The notes beneath the pieces were generated by a model. The model made no database searches, was not told where the DNA came from, and was given only the letters and a program-made list of their open reading frames with translations. A program made the position numbers and the translations under genes. Below are positions 8,708-18,232 of a stretch of 64,000 nt of DNA, in pieces. Origin of the DNA: an uncultured Bacteroidales bacterium (lineage in GTDB: Bacteria > Bacteroidota > Bacteroidia > Bacteroidales > Paludibacteraceae); contig CACWNR010000008.1 of NCBI GenBank assembly GCA_902762355.1, forward strand, positions 1 through 64,000. Direction: 5' to 3'. How positions within the stretch are numbered: position 1 is the first letter of the stretch; each line of letters starts with the position of its first letter.

Positions 8708-10101
8708 ATATCCTTATCTGTTATCAGTACCCATACTTGCCCGGGGAGTTTGGTGAAGACCAGCGGTTTTTCTCCGGGTTGGCGGAGCGGTCTGCGTTGG
8801 GTGATCATCGCGCGATTGAGACAGAGTACGCAGGTGGCACCGAATTCATCGGTGATGACGCACCGATAGCCGTTCTCATCGGGCAATAGTGCATGTACAT
8901 GTTCACCTTCCAGGGTTTCAAAACGAATGATCTCTCCCGTGACGGGGTGGGTGTAGGTCGGTTGCTGCTGTGCACTGAGCGGTTGCGCCAATTGAATGAG
9001 CATGTTGTTCATACTAAGGATAGCACTATCCGGCGTGGCAGTGCGACGGGAGGCTGCTATCTGCAGCAACGGCATGAGTTCACGGATGGTCTTCGGTGCA
9101 GCACTTTGTGCGATTGTCTGTTGTGCTGCAGCATTGAGGACAGCCTCTTGCATAGCGCGTACGGAATCCACTTGCGGTGTCTGCAGTTCGAGTCGCGCGC
9201 AACGGCCGACAAGAGAAGGATCAATATGCCCGGATATCTGCTTGCCTTGTCTATACTGAGAGAGTTGATCGGTCAGTTGTTGCTGTTCCTTCGTCAGATC
9301 GGCATAGAGTTTCTCATAGACCTTCGACTGCTCATCCAGAAAGTTCGTCACCCATGTGCTATAATCCCATGTAGCAATATCGTTTTGCAGAAAATCCGTA
9401 TGCGTCAGTCCGTCAAGGCGGTAGAGCACAACGGGTTCTTTGCGGAAGACGGGGTGGTAACCCTCGATGGCTTGGAGGGATAAAGCGGTTTGGTAGATCG
9501 CTATATCCGTATCGAGACTATCGGCAGCGGAGCGCAGGTTAAGTAGTAACTTCCGCTCTGCAGACGTGAGGTTTAAATGGGCAGTTTTCTCACGACTGTA
9601 GCGACGGAGGAAATCGGTGAACAGCGCCTGGCAACGGTTATACCGCTCAGTCATGCGCACGAACGAACGGTGAATGGAATCGCAAGCTACCTGCTGGCGT
9701 TTGACTTCTTCGAGCCGTGGGCGGATATACTGCTCCAAGACGGGATACTCGATGCGTTTCTGTCCTTGCGCCAATTCTGCATACTGCCATCCGGGCAGTT
9801 TTTGGTCTTTGGCAAAATGAAGACAGTTGCCGTAGAAAAGCCGCGACTGATAAAGGAGCGTGGACAATTCGGAGTAATGATGTAGCGGATCACGCGTAGG
9901 AAGCAGATCATAACAGAGGTTACCGAGTTGGTAGTAGATGTTGGAGTACTCCGGGTGCCAATATTGATAATCCATCAGCAGATAAATCGCCTCGTATGGA
10001 CTGAGGTTTCTGGCCTGTTCGAGGACAACACTGTATTTCTCCTGTGCTTTGCCGGGGAAGAGAATGAGGGCACAAATAACAATCAATATACTTCTTTTCA
10101 T
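8692..10101 (-). CDS. Unknown exported protein, partner of the PorE-like gene
   Basis: 469 residues with a signal peptide (MKRSILIVICALILFPGKAQ). The N-terminal third is helical and TPR-like (SPYEAIYLLMDYQYWHPEYS). Residues about 110-310 are charged helices, with a coiled-coil-like stretch near LYADLTKEQQQLTDQLSQ. The C-terminal about 80 residues are beta-rich. I do not recognise the family. It lies 12 nt downstream of the OmpA/beta-propeller gene and must share its promoter, so a joint periplasmic or outer-membrane role is likely. A type IX secretion link is possible only through that neighbour. Confidence 0.6.
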   Translation of the reverse strand: MKRSILIVICALILFPGKAQEKYSVVLEQARNLSPYEAIYLLMDYQYWHPEYSNIYYQLGNLCYDLLPTRDPLHHYSELSTLLYQSRLFYGNCLHFAKDQKLPGWQYAELAQGQKRIEYPVLEQYIRPRLEEVKRQQVACDSIHRSFVRMTERYNRCQALFTDFLRRYSREKTAHLNLTSAERKLLLNLRSAADSLDTDIAIYQTALSLQAIEGYHPVFRKEPVVLYRLDGLTHTDFLQNDIATWDYSTWVTNFLDEQSKVYEKLYADLTKEQQQLTDQLSQYRQGKQISGHIDPSLVGRCARLELQTPQVDSVRAMQEAVLNAAAQQTIAQSAAPKTIRELMPLLQIAASRRTATPDSAILSMNNMLIQLAQPLSAQQQPTYTHPVTGEIIRFETLEGEHVHALLPDENGYRCVITDEFGATCVLCLNRAMITQRRPLRQPGEKPLVFTKLPGQVWVLITDKDIYWLE

Positions 10102-10113
10102 AGCATCGTCTCC

Positions 10114-11730
10114 TTAAAAATCCAACACTTTGATTTCCACGCGTCTATTGAGTGCGCGATGCTCGTCAGAGTCGTTGCTGACGAGCGGTTTGCGCTTGCC
10201 GTATCCGACGGCTACGATACGTTTGGAATCGACGCCTCTTTCCAGAAGCCATTTCTCGACGGCTTTGCCGCGCATGGTGGACAATTTGTCGTTATAGCGA
10301 TCGGAGCCTTGGTCGTCCGTATGGGCGGAAAGCTCGATGCGTAGTGTTGGGTTCATGAATAAGAGTTGCGCGATAGACTCCAATTCGGCACTCGAACTCT
10401 CGGTCAGTTCATAGGAGTCGTACTCGAACTGGATATTACGCAGTTGGAGCACCAGATCTTTGGTGAGCGGCATCATCCGGATGAGCATTGTTCGTTCTTG
10501 TGTGCTCGAGCCGGTATTAAAGAGCGTGTCGAAGAAGAGATAACCGGTGGCAGTCACTTGCAATGTCTGCTCTTGGAGGATACGCAAGGCGGTATCGGCG
10601 ATTGCGGGTTGACCGTTAAGACGCAGGTTGTAATCACTGAGCGATTCGCCCGTCTGCGCATTGGCGACACGGAAATGATGCAGGCTCTTTAGCGGTTCGA
10701 GGGCAATATCCAGTTCTGTCTCGGTGAAGACCATCGGTCGCGTGGTATTGACATCCAGCGTCGCCTCTTTGTAGCCGGTATGACGCGAGGTTAGCGTGTG
10801 GTGCTTGCCAAGCGGTAAGATCTCCCGTTTGGAACCCAGAAGCACTTGTGTCTCGGCATCGTAGGAGTTCAGCGTTAGCGTCAGTTCGTCATCCAGCATC
10901 GTCTCACCAAACGCACGTCTCTCGCGCTTCTCCAAGCCATCCGTAATGACGTTGATATAGTGATATGAGTATCCTTTGGCAGTGAGGGCGAGTCGGTAGT
11001 GTCTGTTTTTCTGCAGCGCCACATGCCATCGTCCCGTCATGGGGTGAACGGATGCTGTCTGCAGCAATTGTTCGTTCATTGCATCGTATACCAGCACTTG
11101 TCCTGTGCTAAGTGGCCGTCCGCCTTTTTTCATGAGGATCGTTCCTTCGGCAGATACGATGGCTTGCGGTGAAGGCCTGGTCTCTATCTGCATGGGCAGT
11201 GTCCAGTTATGGTCGTCCATCATGGTGGCGGTAAACGTATGCCACGGCCCGTCGTGTTTCTTGGTCTGCTCTCGGCGGGCAAAGATAAGTGTCTGATTAT
11301 CCTCCATGATCTGCGGCTGTGCATCTTCGGTAGCGGTGATGATCAACGGTGCCGCCTCCGTCCATTGGTTGTCTCTGAACCACGCGCGCCAGATTTGGCT
11401 GCCGGGGTTGTCTGGACGACTGACAACGTAAAAGATCATGCCTTGATCACTGCTGACAGAAGGCCACGTTTCATCCTCATCGGTGCTTAAAGCATCGATG
11501 CGTTGGGGGGCCGACCACCGCCATCCGTCGGCGCGCATGATGTATAAGTCATAACTGCTCAACCCGGGCGCTTTGGCTGAGAAATAGATGCTTAGCGAAT
11601 CCCAACTCATGACGGAATGCTGTACGCTCCATCCGTGACTCTCCAGCATACGCGCCTGAGGCAGTTTGATTTGACTCCAAGCCGTCATGCCGATGAACAT
11701 ACAGAGAATAATCAGTAATTTTTGTTTCAT
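10114..11730 (-). CDS. PorE-like OmpA protein with beta-propeller
   Basis: 538 residues from ATG 11730, which gives a clean signal peptide (MKQKLLIILCMFIGMTAWSQ); an upstream in-frame ATG at 11778 lies before the promoter and is rejected. Residues about 25-190 read as PD40/WD40-type propeller blades (SIYFSAKAPGLSSYDLYIMR). About 200-410 hold carboxypeptidase-regulatory-like folds. About 425-538 is an OmpA C-terminal peptidoglycan-binding domain (IELSAHTDDQGSDRYNDKLS, then RVEIKVLDF). This order resembles PorE of the type IX secretion system, but PorE also has TPRs, absent here, so other OmpA-family envelope proteins remain possible. Confidence 0.7.
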   Translation of the reverse strand: MKQKLLIILCMFIGMTAWSQIKLPQARMLESHGWSVQHSVMSWDSLSIYFSAKAPGLSSYDLYIMRADGWRWSAPQRIDALSTDEDETWPSVSSDQGMIFYVVSRPDNPGSQIWRAWFRDNQWTEAAPLIITATEDAQPQIMEDNQTLIFARREQTKKHDGPWHTFTATMMDDHNWTLPMQIETRPSPQAIVSAEGTILMKKGGRPLSTGQVLVYDAMNEQLLQTASVHPMTGRWHVALQKNRHYRLALTAKGYSYHYINVITDGLEKRERRAFGETMLDDELTLTLNSYDAETQVLLGSKREILPLGKHHTLTSRHTGYKEATLDVNTTRPMVFTETELDIALEPLKSLHHFRVANAQTGESLSDYNLRLNGQPAIADTALRILQEQTLQVTATGYLFFDTLFNTGSSTQERTMLIRMMPLTKDLVLQLRNIQFEYDSYELTESSSAELESIAQLLFMNPTLRIELSAHTDDQGSDRYNDKLSTMRGKAVEKWLLERGVDSKRIVAVGYGKRKPLVSNDSDEHRALNRRVEIKVLDF

Positions 11731-11738
11731 AATGGGCG

Positions 11739-11770
11739 CAAAGGTAGTAAAAAATATGCAAATATGCAAA
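11739..11770 (-). promoter_or_regulatory. Promoter of the PorE-like operon, very short leader
   Basis: Minus-strand -33 TTTG (11767-11770), 20 nt, -7 TACCTTTG (11739-11746). Only 8 nt separate the -7 box from ATG 11730. Confidence 0.75.
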
Positions 11771-11785
11771 AAAAACATAAAAATT

Positions 11786-11817
11786 TTTGGTCAATTCAAA
11801 TTTTTGTAGTAATTTTG
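11786..11817 (+). promoter_or_regulatory. Promoter of rpsO
   Basis: -33 TTTG (11786-11789), 20 nt, -7 TAATTTTG (11810-11817). The block TTTTTGGTCAATTCAAA (11784-11800) is identical to 18231-18247 at the tRNA-Leu promoter. Confidence 0.75.
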
Positions 11818-11820
11818 CGG

Positions 11821-11854
11821 CCGCTTTTGGAGAAAAGCGTTAAATCCGGCGAAG
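11821..11854 (+). repeat. 34-bp leader repeat, copy 2, in the rpsO leader
   Basis: Identical to 8579-8612. The rest of the roughly 95-nt rpsO leader is unrelated to the 8.6-kb locus. S15 leaders are often autoregulated in other bacteria, but I see no recognisable S15-binding fold here. Confidence 0.8.
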
Positions 11855-11913
11855 TTGTGATCCTCGCGATGCTGCTTTAGCCGACATTGTTAAACTAATA
11901 AAAGAAGACAGAA

Positions 11914-12183
11914 ATGTATTTAACTTCTGAGAAGAAAGCTGAGTTGTTCGCTAAATACGGCAACGACGCAAAGAACACCGGTTCTGCAGAGAGCCAAATC
12001 GCATTGTTTACTTTCCGTATCAACCACCTGACGGAGCACTTGAAAGAGAACCGCAAGGACTTCGGTACGGAGCGCGCATTGACCGCATTGGTAGGTAAGC
12101 GTCGTCGTATGCTGGATTACCTGAAGGCAAAAGACATCGAGCGCTATCGTGCAATCATCAAAGAACTGGGTATCCGTAAGTAA
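11914..12183 (+). CDS. rpsO: 30S ribosomal protein S15
   Basis: 89 residues, exactly the usual length. Recognised by LFTFRINHLTEHLKENRKDF and the C-terminal RRRMLDYLKAKDIERYRAII. S15 binds the central domain of 16S rRNA early in 30S assembly. Monocistronic: its own promoter at 11786 and a strong terminator at 12210. No Shine-Dalgarno precedes the ATG, as is usual in Bacteroidota. Confidence 0.98.
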   Translation: MYLTSEKKAELFAKYGNDAKNTGSAESQIALFTFRINHLTEHLKENRKDFGTERALTALVGKRRRMLDYLKAKDIERYRAIIKELGIRK

Positions 12184-12209
12184 TTTTCGGAAAAAATCAG
12201 AAAAAGAAT

Positions 12210-12237
12210 GGCATACGCTTGCGTATGTCATTTTTTT
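12210..12237 (+). terminator. rpsO terminator that contains the hflX -33 element
   Basis: Eight-bp stem GGCATACG (12210-12217) with CGTATGTC (12222-12229, one G-U), loop CTTG, then ATTTTTTTG. The loop is the -33 TTG of the next promoter. The same arrangement recurs at 37035. Confidence 0.85.
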
Positions 12238-12249
12238 GTTGTATCTTTG
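12218..12249 (+). promoter_or_regulatory. Promoter of hflX-hpt, nested in a terminator
   Basis: -33 CTTG (12218-12221), 20 nt, -7 TATCTTTG (12242-12249). Confidence 0.75.
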
Positions 12250-12264
12250 CAGTCGCAAAGATAT

Positions 12265-13506
12265 ATGATTGAGATTAAGCCGTACATAGAGCATGCGGTT
12301 TTGGTGGGATTGATAACCCCTAATCAACCGGAAGAACGCACGAAAGAGTATCTCGATGAGTTGGCCTTTCTGGCTGACACGCACGGCATTGTGCCCGTCA
12401 AACGGTTCACGCAACGATTGGATCAACCGAACTCTACGACGTATGTGGGAGAAGGAAAATTAGAGGAAGTTCGGCAGTATATCGTTGAAAGGGAGCATAC
12501 GGAAGAACCGATCGATGTCGTTATTTTCGATGATGAATTGAGTCCGCGCCAGATACGAAACCTTGAAAAGGCTATCAATCATCGCGAGAAGCACCCGGCT
12601 AATGTACGCGTTATTGATCGAACGATATTGATTCTGGAGATTTTCTTACAGCGCGCGCAGACGAGTTATGCGAAGACGCAGGTGGAGATGGCGCATCTGC
12701 AGTATATGTTACCCCGCTTGACGCGTATGTGGAGTCACTTGGATAGGCAGCGCGGTGGTGGCGGCACGAACCGTGGTATGGGTGAGACCCAGATAGAGGC
12801 GGATAAGCGCGTTATCGGTCAGCGTATCGCGTTGCTGCGTGAGCAGTTGAAGACGATTGACAAACAGATGGCAACGCAGCGGCAGCACAGAGGCAAGATG
12901 GTGCGTGTGGCGCTGGTGGGCTATACGAACGTGGGCAAATCGACCCTCATGAACCTGCTCTCCAAATCAGAAGTCTTCGCGGAGAATAAGCTCTTTGCAA
13001 CGCTGGATACAACGGTAAGAAAAGTGACGATAGAGAACCTGCCGTTCCTGCTATCCGACACCGTAGGATTCATCCGCAAACTGCCGCATCATCTGGTAGA
13101 ATCCTTCAAATCGACGCTGGATGAGGTACGCGAGGCAGATCTGCTGATTCATGTGGTGGATATCAGTCATCCGAACTTCGAGGAGCAGTATGAAGTGGTG
13201 CAACAGACGATTGCGGATATATGCAAAGAGGACAAACCGACGGTGGTGGTGTTCAATAAAGTGGATGCCTTCACGTATGTGCCGAAAGAGGAAGACGACT
13301 TGACGCCGATCCAGCGAGAGAACCTGTCACTGAACGATTTAGAGAAGAGTTGGATGGCGCGGCTCGGTGAGGATTGTATATTCATATCCGCTAAAAACAA
13401 GGAAAATATTGACGCGCTGCGCGCGCTGATGTACGAACGCATCAAGGCGATACACGTGCAGCGCTATCCGTATAATGATTTTCTTTTCCAAAATTACGAC
13501 GTATGA
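12265..13506 (+). CDS. hflX: Ribosome-associated GTPase HflX
   Basis: 413 residues from ATG 12265; an upstream in-frame ATG (12208) lies within the terminator/promoter and is rejected. HflX binds 50S/70S ribosomes and can rescue stalled ones. N-terminal HflX domain with GGGGTNRGMGETQIEADKR, then the G domain: G1 GYTNVGKST, G3 DTVGFIRKLP, G4 NKVD, G5 SAK. It overlaps hpt by four bases (ATGA), so the two are translationally coupled. Confidence 0.95.
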   Translation: MIEIKPYIEHAVLVGLITPNQPEERTKEYLDELAFLADTHGIVPVKRFTQRLDQPNSTTYVGEGKLEEVRQYIVEREHTEEPIDVVIFDDELSPRQIRNLEKAINHREKHPANVRVIDRTILILEIFLQRAQTSYAKTQVEMAHLQYMLPRLTRMWSHLDRQRGGGGTNRGMGETQIEADKRVIGQRIALLREQLKTIDKQMATQRQHRGKMVRVALVGYTNVGKSTLMNLLSKSEVFAENKLFATLDTTVRKVTIENLPFLLSDTVGFIRKLPHHLVESFKSTLDEVREADLLIHVVDISHPNFEEQYEVVQQTIADICKEDKPTVVVFNKVDAFTYVPKEEDDLTPIQRENLSLNDLEKSWMARLGEDCIFISAKNKENIDALRALMYERIKAIHVQRYPYNDFLFQNYDV

Positions 13507-14048
13507 GAAGTATTGACGAACAAGGTTATCATTTTGAAGAATGGTTGACTCCGGAGCAGATTGCGAAGGATGTACAGCAAGTTGCCAAACAGATCAGTGC
13601 GGACTACAAGGATAAAGAACCGCTCTTTGTGATTGTGTTGAACGGTGCGTTTGTCTTCGCCGCCGATTTGATTCGTGCGTTGGATCAAGACATCCGCTGC
13701 GAGGAGACGTTTATCCGCGTGAGCTCGTATTACGGTATGCAGACGACCGGTCAGTTGCAGTTCATCGTGCCGCTCCAGCAGGTGGTGGAGAACCGCGATG
13801 TGATCATCGTGGAGGATATTGTTGATACGGGTCTGACGATCCATCAGTTGAAGGCGCATCTGCGTGGACTCAATGCGGCATCGGTGAAGACCGCCACAAT
13901 GCTGTTCAAACCGGAGAAGCTGGAGTACGATGATGCCAAACCGGACTACGTAGGCCATGAGATCAGCGAGGAGTTCGTGATCGGATACGGTCTGGATTTC
14001 GACGGGTTTGTGCGCAATCTGGATGCTATTTACAAAGTAAAAGAATAA
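13503..14048 (+). CDS. hpt: Hypoxanthine phosphoribosyltransferase
   Basis: 181 residues. Purine salvage: hypoxanthine or guanine plus PRPP gives IMP or GMP. PRPP-binding motif VIIVEDIVDTGLTIHQL, substrate loop VSSYYGMQTTG, and the C-terminal DYVGHEISEEFVIGYGLDF typical of 6-oxopurine phosphoribosyltransferases. Starts inside the hflX stop codon. Confidence 0.95.
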   Translation: MRSIDEQGYHFEEWLTPEQIAKDVQQVAKQISADYKDKEPLFVIVLNGAFVFAADLIRALDQDIRCEETFIRVSSYYGMQTTGQLQFIVPLQQVVENRDVIIVEDIVDTGLTIHQLKAHLRGLNAASVKTATMLFKPEKLEYDDAKPDYVGHEISEEFVIGYGLDFDGFVRNLDAIYKVKE

Positions 14049-14096
14049 AGGAATTAATGAATTAACGGAAATATTAACAATTTAACTTTTAACACC

Positions 14097-15878
14097 ATGA
14101 ACGAAGAATTGAAAAAAGTAATGGAGGTTGCTGAGGTGTGGACCAAGGAACCTTTTGACGCGGAGACGCGCGCACAAGTGAAAGCGCTGATGGAAGCAGA
14201 GGACAAAACCGAACTGATCGATGCTTTCTACCGCACGTTGGAGTTTGGTACCGGCGGTCTGCGTGGTATCATGGGCGTAGGAACGAACCGTATGAACAAG
14301 TACATCGTTGCGCAGGCTACCCAGGGCTATGCCAACTATCTGCTCAAGGTGCAGAAAGAGGGTGGTTTCCAGAATGTACAGAACGGTCGCGTGGCTGTAG
14401 TAGTTGGTCACGACTGCCGTAACAACGGTCGTTTGTTCGCTGAGACCGTAGCGAATATTTTCTCGGCTAACGGTATTCAGGTTTACTTATTCGAGAGCCT
14501 GCGTCCGACACCGGAGGTATCCTTCGCTATCCGTCACCTCAAATGTCAGGGCGGTGTGAACGTGACTGCATCGCACAACCCCAAAGAGTATAACGGTTAC
14601 AAGGCATACTGGGAGGATGGTTCGCAGGTGCTCCAACCGCATGATCAGGGTATCATCGAAGAGGTGAACAAAGTACGCATGGAGGATGTCAAATGGGAGG
14701 CTAATAAAGACCTCATCGAGATCATCGGCGGTGAGATGGACTACGACTACATGATGGCAGTTAAGGACGTGATGATCGACCAAGACTCGATCCTGCGCCA
14801 GAAAGACCTCAATATCGTTTATACCCCGATGCACGGTGCCGGTCGTCAGATCGTGCCGATGTGCTTGCGCAGCTGGGGCTTCCAGAACATCCACGTAGTG
14901 CCCGAACAGATGGTGATCGACGGTAACTTCCCGACGGTTGTTAGCCCGAACCCAGAGAACGCTGAGGCTATGACTCTCGGTATGAAACTCGGTACGAAGC
15001 TGGGCGCCGACCTCGTTATTGCTTCCGACCCGGATGCGGATCGTATCGCTATCGTTTGCCGCAATGACAAGGGCGAGTGGGTGATCATCAACGGAAACCA
15101 GACCAATATCATGTATCACTACTACATCATCAACAACATGAAGCGTCTGGGTAAGATGCGTCCGGATATGTATATCGTAAAGACCATCGTTACCTCGGAG
15201 TTGATTCGTAAGATTGCTGATGCACAAGGTGTTACGCTGACCGACGAGTACACAGGCTTCAAGTGGATTGCTAACCGTATCCGTATGTGGGAAGGCAAGC
15301 GCAAATATATTGGTGGTGGTGAGGAGAGCTTCGGCTTCCTGCCGTACGACGCTGTTCGCGATAAATGCTCGCCGTCGGCTATTTGCCTCATCTGCGAGAT
15401 CGCTGCGTACGCAAAGGACAACGGCATGACGCTGTATGACTACCTGCTCAAGATCTACGAGGACTACGGCTTCCAGAAAGAGACGACTATCAACGTGGTT
15501 CGTCCGGGTAAGAGTGGTGCCGAGGAGATCGCGCAGATGATGGTGGACTACCGCGCTAACGCTCCGAAGGAGATCGCCGGCGAGAAGGTGGTTAAGATCA
15601 AAGACTTCAAGCTGCTCAAGCAACAAGAGTTGAAGGACGACAAGTGGGTAGAGAGCCCGATCGAGATGCCGCTGAACGCTACGAGCAATGTGCTCCAGTA
15701 CTTCACCGAAGGTGGTCTGAAGGTCAGTGTTCGTCCGTCAGGAACGGAGCCGAAGATCAAGTTCTACTTTGAGATTCCGGTTAAGAGCGGCAAGCCGTTC
15801 ACCGGCGCAGACTACGAGCGCTGCACCGCTGAGGCAGATGCACGTGTTCCGGCTATCAAGGCTTCGCTGGGACTGTAA
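14097..15878 (+). CDS. Phosphoglucomutase/phosphomannomutase family protein
   Basis: 593 residues, usual for the long phosphohexomutase (PGM2-like) family. It interconverts hexose 1- and 6-phosphates. The four active-site loops are present: catalytic serine TASHNPKEYNGYK, metal loop DPDADRIAIV, sugar loop GGGEESFGF, phosphate loop SVRPSGTEPKIKFY. The sugar preference cannot be told from sequence. It follows hpt after a 48-nt AT-rich spacer of TTAA-type repeats and overlaps the next gene tail-to-tail by 23 nt. Confidence 0.92.
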   Translation: MNEELKKVMEVAEVWTKEPFDAETRAQVKALMEAEDKTELIDAFYRTLEFGTGGLRGIMGVGTNRMNKYIVAQATQGYANYLLKVQKEGGFQNVQNGRVAVVVGHDCRNNGRLFAETVANIFSANGIQVYLFESLRPTPEVSFAIRHLKCQGGVNVTASHNPKEYNGYKAYWEDGSQVLQPHDQGIIEEVNKVRMEDVKWEANKDLIEIIGGEMDYDYMMAVKDVMIDQDSILRQKDLNIVYTPMHGAGRQIVPMCLRSWGFQNIHVVPEQMVIDGNFPTVVSPNPENAEAMTLGMKLGTKLGADLVIASDPDADRIAIVCRNDKGEWVIINGNQTNIMYHYYIINNMKRLGKMRPDMYIVKTIVTSELIRKIADAQGVTLTDEYTGFKWIANRIRMWEGKRKYIGGGEESFGFLPYDAVRDKCSPSAICLICEIAAYAKDNGMTLYDYLLKIYEDYGFQKETTINVVRPGKSGAEEIAQMMVDYRANAPKEIAGEKVVKIKDFKLLKQQELKDDKWVESPIEMPLNATSNVLQYFTEGGLKVSVRPSGTEPKIKFYFEIPVKSGKPFTGADYERCTAEADARVPAIKASLGL

Positions 15879-17472
15879 CCTGTTTATGAACGAATAGGCC
15901 GGGGAGCATCGTTTCTACGGCTCCGTCTATACAAGGCCCGAATAGGTAGAGTGGGAACGGCTTCCAAGGATCCCGTTTCCATTCTACTTTATATGCCCGC
16001 GGGTGAATATCCACAGCCGTCGGATTGCTCTTAGGAAGGAGTGTATTGGCCAATGCCGTGATAGTCTTGGCATGCTTGGTGATAACCGCATAGGGGATCT
16101 GATCCTCTTTATGTACCATGACCTCCAGACCGTGGTAGAGCATACGGTAGGTACCTTTCGCGATCTCGCTGTTACCGGTGTAGTGGGTGTCGAGGGTATC
16201 GAGCGCCATCTCAAATGTCATACCTACGAGCGGGCGAATGAACGGATTGAGGAAGTCCGCGTTGATCTTCTCGGCATGCAGTTTCAACTCGAAATCGCCG
16301 GCTTTGTTCATCGTCATACCGAAGCCGACTTGTGCCTTACCTTCCTGGATAGGACAACCGCCGTGTGCTTTGAGCGTAGCTCCGCGTTTGTTGGTGATAT
16401 TATCCACTGCCGCATTGATGTCACCTATATGCAACTCACCGCAGTTGATATCCGTGCTGGCGAACTCGATATCGATCTTATCGATCGATGCGTCCACGTG
16501 CTTGAGCAAGAACGTGACAGGTATCGCCATCAGTATCTCTTGCGGCATGGCAAACGGTTCTTTCGGGGCATAACGCTCATCGCGGAAGATATCCATGCGC
16601 GACACCGCCACCTCGGCGCTATTGAGCGAGAAGTCCTGCGCGAGTGCTTTGCGGATCGGGTTAAACGGCGACAAGACCACATGATCGATCTGCATGTCCA
16701 TCCAGGTGCACGGCTCTTTCATGATCTTACCGAGCCCTTTGCGCGGCATGGTATGGGCGATGCGGGTGGCTCCGAGTGCAAAGACGCCTTGATCTTCATG
16801 ATGGAGGTTATGGGTCTCAATACCAATTAGACCGTCCGGCGTGATGATACGTGCGTGGGCTAAGCTGAGGCTATACACCGAGTCGCAATAAGTGAATACG
16901 GAATCGTATGCCAGGTCATGAGCTGTCAGGGACAGACTGTCCACATCTACGTCCAGTTTGGTGGTCAAACTGTGCAGTTTGAAGTCCACATCCTTGATAC
17001 GCAGGTTAAGTAGGTCAAAGCGCGCGATCACATTGTTCATGTGCTCCAGATGCGGATCTTGCATCTCTGGGAAGCACAGTTCCGGATGTTCCTCATTCAT
17101 CCATAACTCCACTTGCGGATGTTTGATGCGTACATCGGTGATGAAAATACGCTTCTTGAATAACATCGAGTAGAACAGACGTCCTACATCCACGCGATCC
17201 ACGGTGATTGATACACCGGGGGCAACCGTGTCTTTCTCGTTCGGTTCGCCACGATAAGCAAAATGCAGATCCTCTACGCTGGCCGTGCCGCTGAAAAAGC
17301 GCAGATGGATATCACCGCACGAGGCCTCGCAGCCCGGCAGTTCACCCAAGGTGTTTTGTACTTCTGTCTCTACCAATTCAGAGATGATCAAGTCTGCGCA
17401 AAGGAAGAGCGCTGTGCCGATTCCGAAGATAACGGCTAAAGTGATAAGCATGATTTTTGTTCCGCGTTTCAT
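15856..17472 (-). CDS. AsmA-like membrane-anchored protein
   Basis: 538 residues. One N-terminal membrane helix (IMLITLAVIFGIGTALFLCA) is followed by a long beta-rich periplasmic part with the AsmA/DUF748 signature order (CGDIHLRFFSGTASVEDLHF; RIFITDVRIKHPQVELW). AsmA-like proteins are implicated in outer-membrane biogenesis and lipid transport between membranes. It is 4 nt downstream of tcdA and probably co-transcribed with it. Confidence 0.65.
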   Translation of the reverse strand: MKRGTKIMLITLAVIFGIGTALFLCADLIISELVETEVQNTLGELPGCEASCGDIHLRFFSGTASVEDLHFAYRGEPNEKDTVAPGVSITVDRVDVGRLFYSMLFKKRIFITDVRIKHPQVELWMNEEHPELCFPEMQDPHLEHMNNVIARFDLLNLRIKDVDFKLHSLTTKLDVDVDSLSLTAHDLAYDSVFTYCDSVYSLSLAHARIITPDGLIGIETHNLHHEDQGVFALGATRIAHTMPRKGLGKIMKEPCTWMDMQIDHVVLSPFNPIRKALAQDFSLNSAEVAVSRMDIFRDERYAPKEPFAMPQEILMAIPVTFLLKHVDASIDKIDIEFASTDINCGELHIGDINAAVDNITNKRGATLKAHGGCPIQEGKAQVGFGMTMNKAGDFELKLHAEKINADFLNPFIRPLVGMTFEMALDTLDTHYTGNSEIAKGTYRMLYHGLEVMVHKEDQIPYAVITKHAKTITALANTLLPKSNPTAVDIHPRAYKVEWKRDPWKPFPLYLFGPCIDGAVETMLPGLFVHKQVTVPAKP

Positions 17473-17476
17473 AATG

Positions 17477-18166
17477 TTATGTATTTAAGATATCTTTTAT
17501 AACAAGGGATGCGAGGGTACAACCGAAGACAGTGGTCACCTGCATGAGCGAGCCTCTTGTCTCGCAGCGCTGCGCTTGTTCGGTAGAATAAACACAACGA
17601 ATTTTCTTGTTGGGATGCGTGTTAAGTCGTTTCATCCGTGCCCGAACGGCCTTGGCGAGTGCATCGCCTTGGATGGACATCAGTTCGCCGGTGGTGACCT
17701 GAGTCGGGTCAAGACGCAGCGCGGCACCCATGGACGAGAAAGTCTTCAACGCGCGTACGCGTGACGCGTATAATATAAGGTCTGTCTTGTCGTTGACGCT
17801 GTCGATGGCATCGATGACGTAGTCATAATCCGCCAGACCATGCTCCTCCAACCACTCGCCGTTGATCATCTCGGGTATGGCATCGATCTCCGCCTCAGGG
17901 TTGATCGATAGCAGTCGCTCGCGGAGCGCGAAGACTTTCGGTTGACCGAGTGTAGCGCGTGTAGCAGGCAGTTGACGATTGATGTTGGACGGTTGGACGG
18001 TATCGCCATCAACGAGGGTCAGATGGGTTAGTCCGGTACGGATCAGACACTCCGCAGCCCATGAACCCACACCTCCGACACCGAAGATGATGACGCGTTT
18101 GGTGCGCAGGTATTGCATGGCCTCTGCACCCAATAACGCTTCGCTACGAGAGAAAAAATCGTCCAT
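17477..18166 (-). CDS. tcdA: tRNA threonylcarbamoyladenosine dehydratase TcdA
   Basis: 229 residues of the E1-like ThiF/MoeB superfamily. TcdA cyclises t6A37 to ct6A in tRNA using ATP. Nucleotide-binding motif GVGGVGSWAAECLIRTG, then LVDGDTVQPSNINRQ and DAIDSVNDK. The C-terminal CVYSTEQ and GSLMQVTTVFG fit TcdA better than MoeB or ThiF. First gene after the promoter at 18186. Confidence 0.9.
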   Translation of the reverse strand: MDDFFSRSEALLGAEAMQYLRTKRVIIFGVGGVGSWAAECLIRTGLTHLTLVDGDTVQPSNINRQLPATRATLGQPKVFALRERLLSINPEAEIDAIPEMINGEWLEEHGLADYDYVIDAIDSVNDKTDLILYASRVRALKTFSSMGAALRLDPTQVTTGELMSIQGDALAKAVRARMKRLNTHPNKKIRCVYSTEQAQRCETRGSLMQVTTVFGCTLASLVIKDILNT

Positions 18167-18185
18167 AATTCATCCAAATCGACCG

Positions 18186-18217
18186 CAAAAATACAAAAAA
18201 ATACGCAAATATGCAAA
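18186..18217 (-). promoter_or_regulatory. Promoter of tcdA
   Basis: Minus-strand -33 TTTG (18214-18217), 20 nt, -7 TATTTTTG (18186-18193). Confidence 0.7.
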
Positions 18218-18232
18218 AAAAGTGCGATTTTT

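Noticed and set aside
14487-15626. 379-codon minus-strand ORF opposite the phosphohexomutase
   Set aside because: Shadow frame; the plus strand carries all four catalytic loops.
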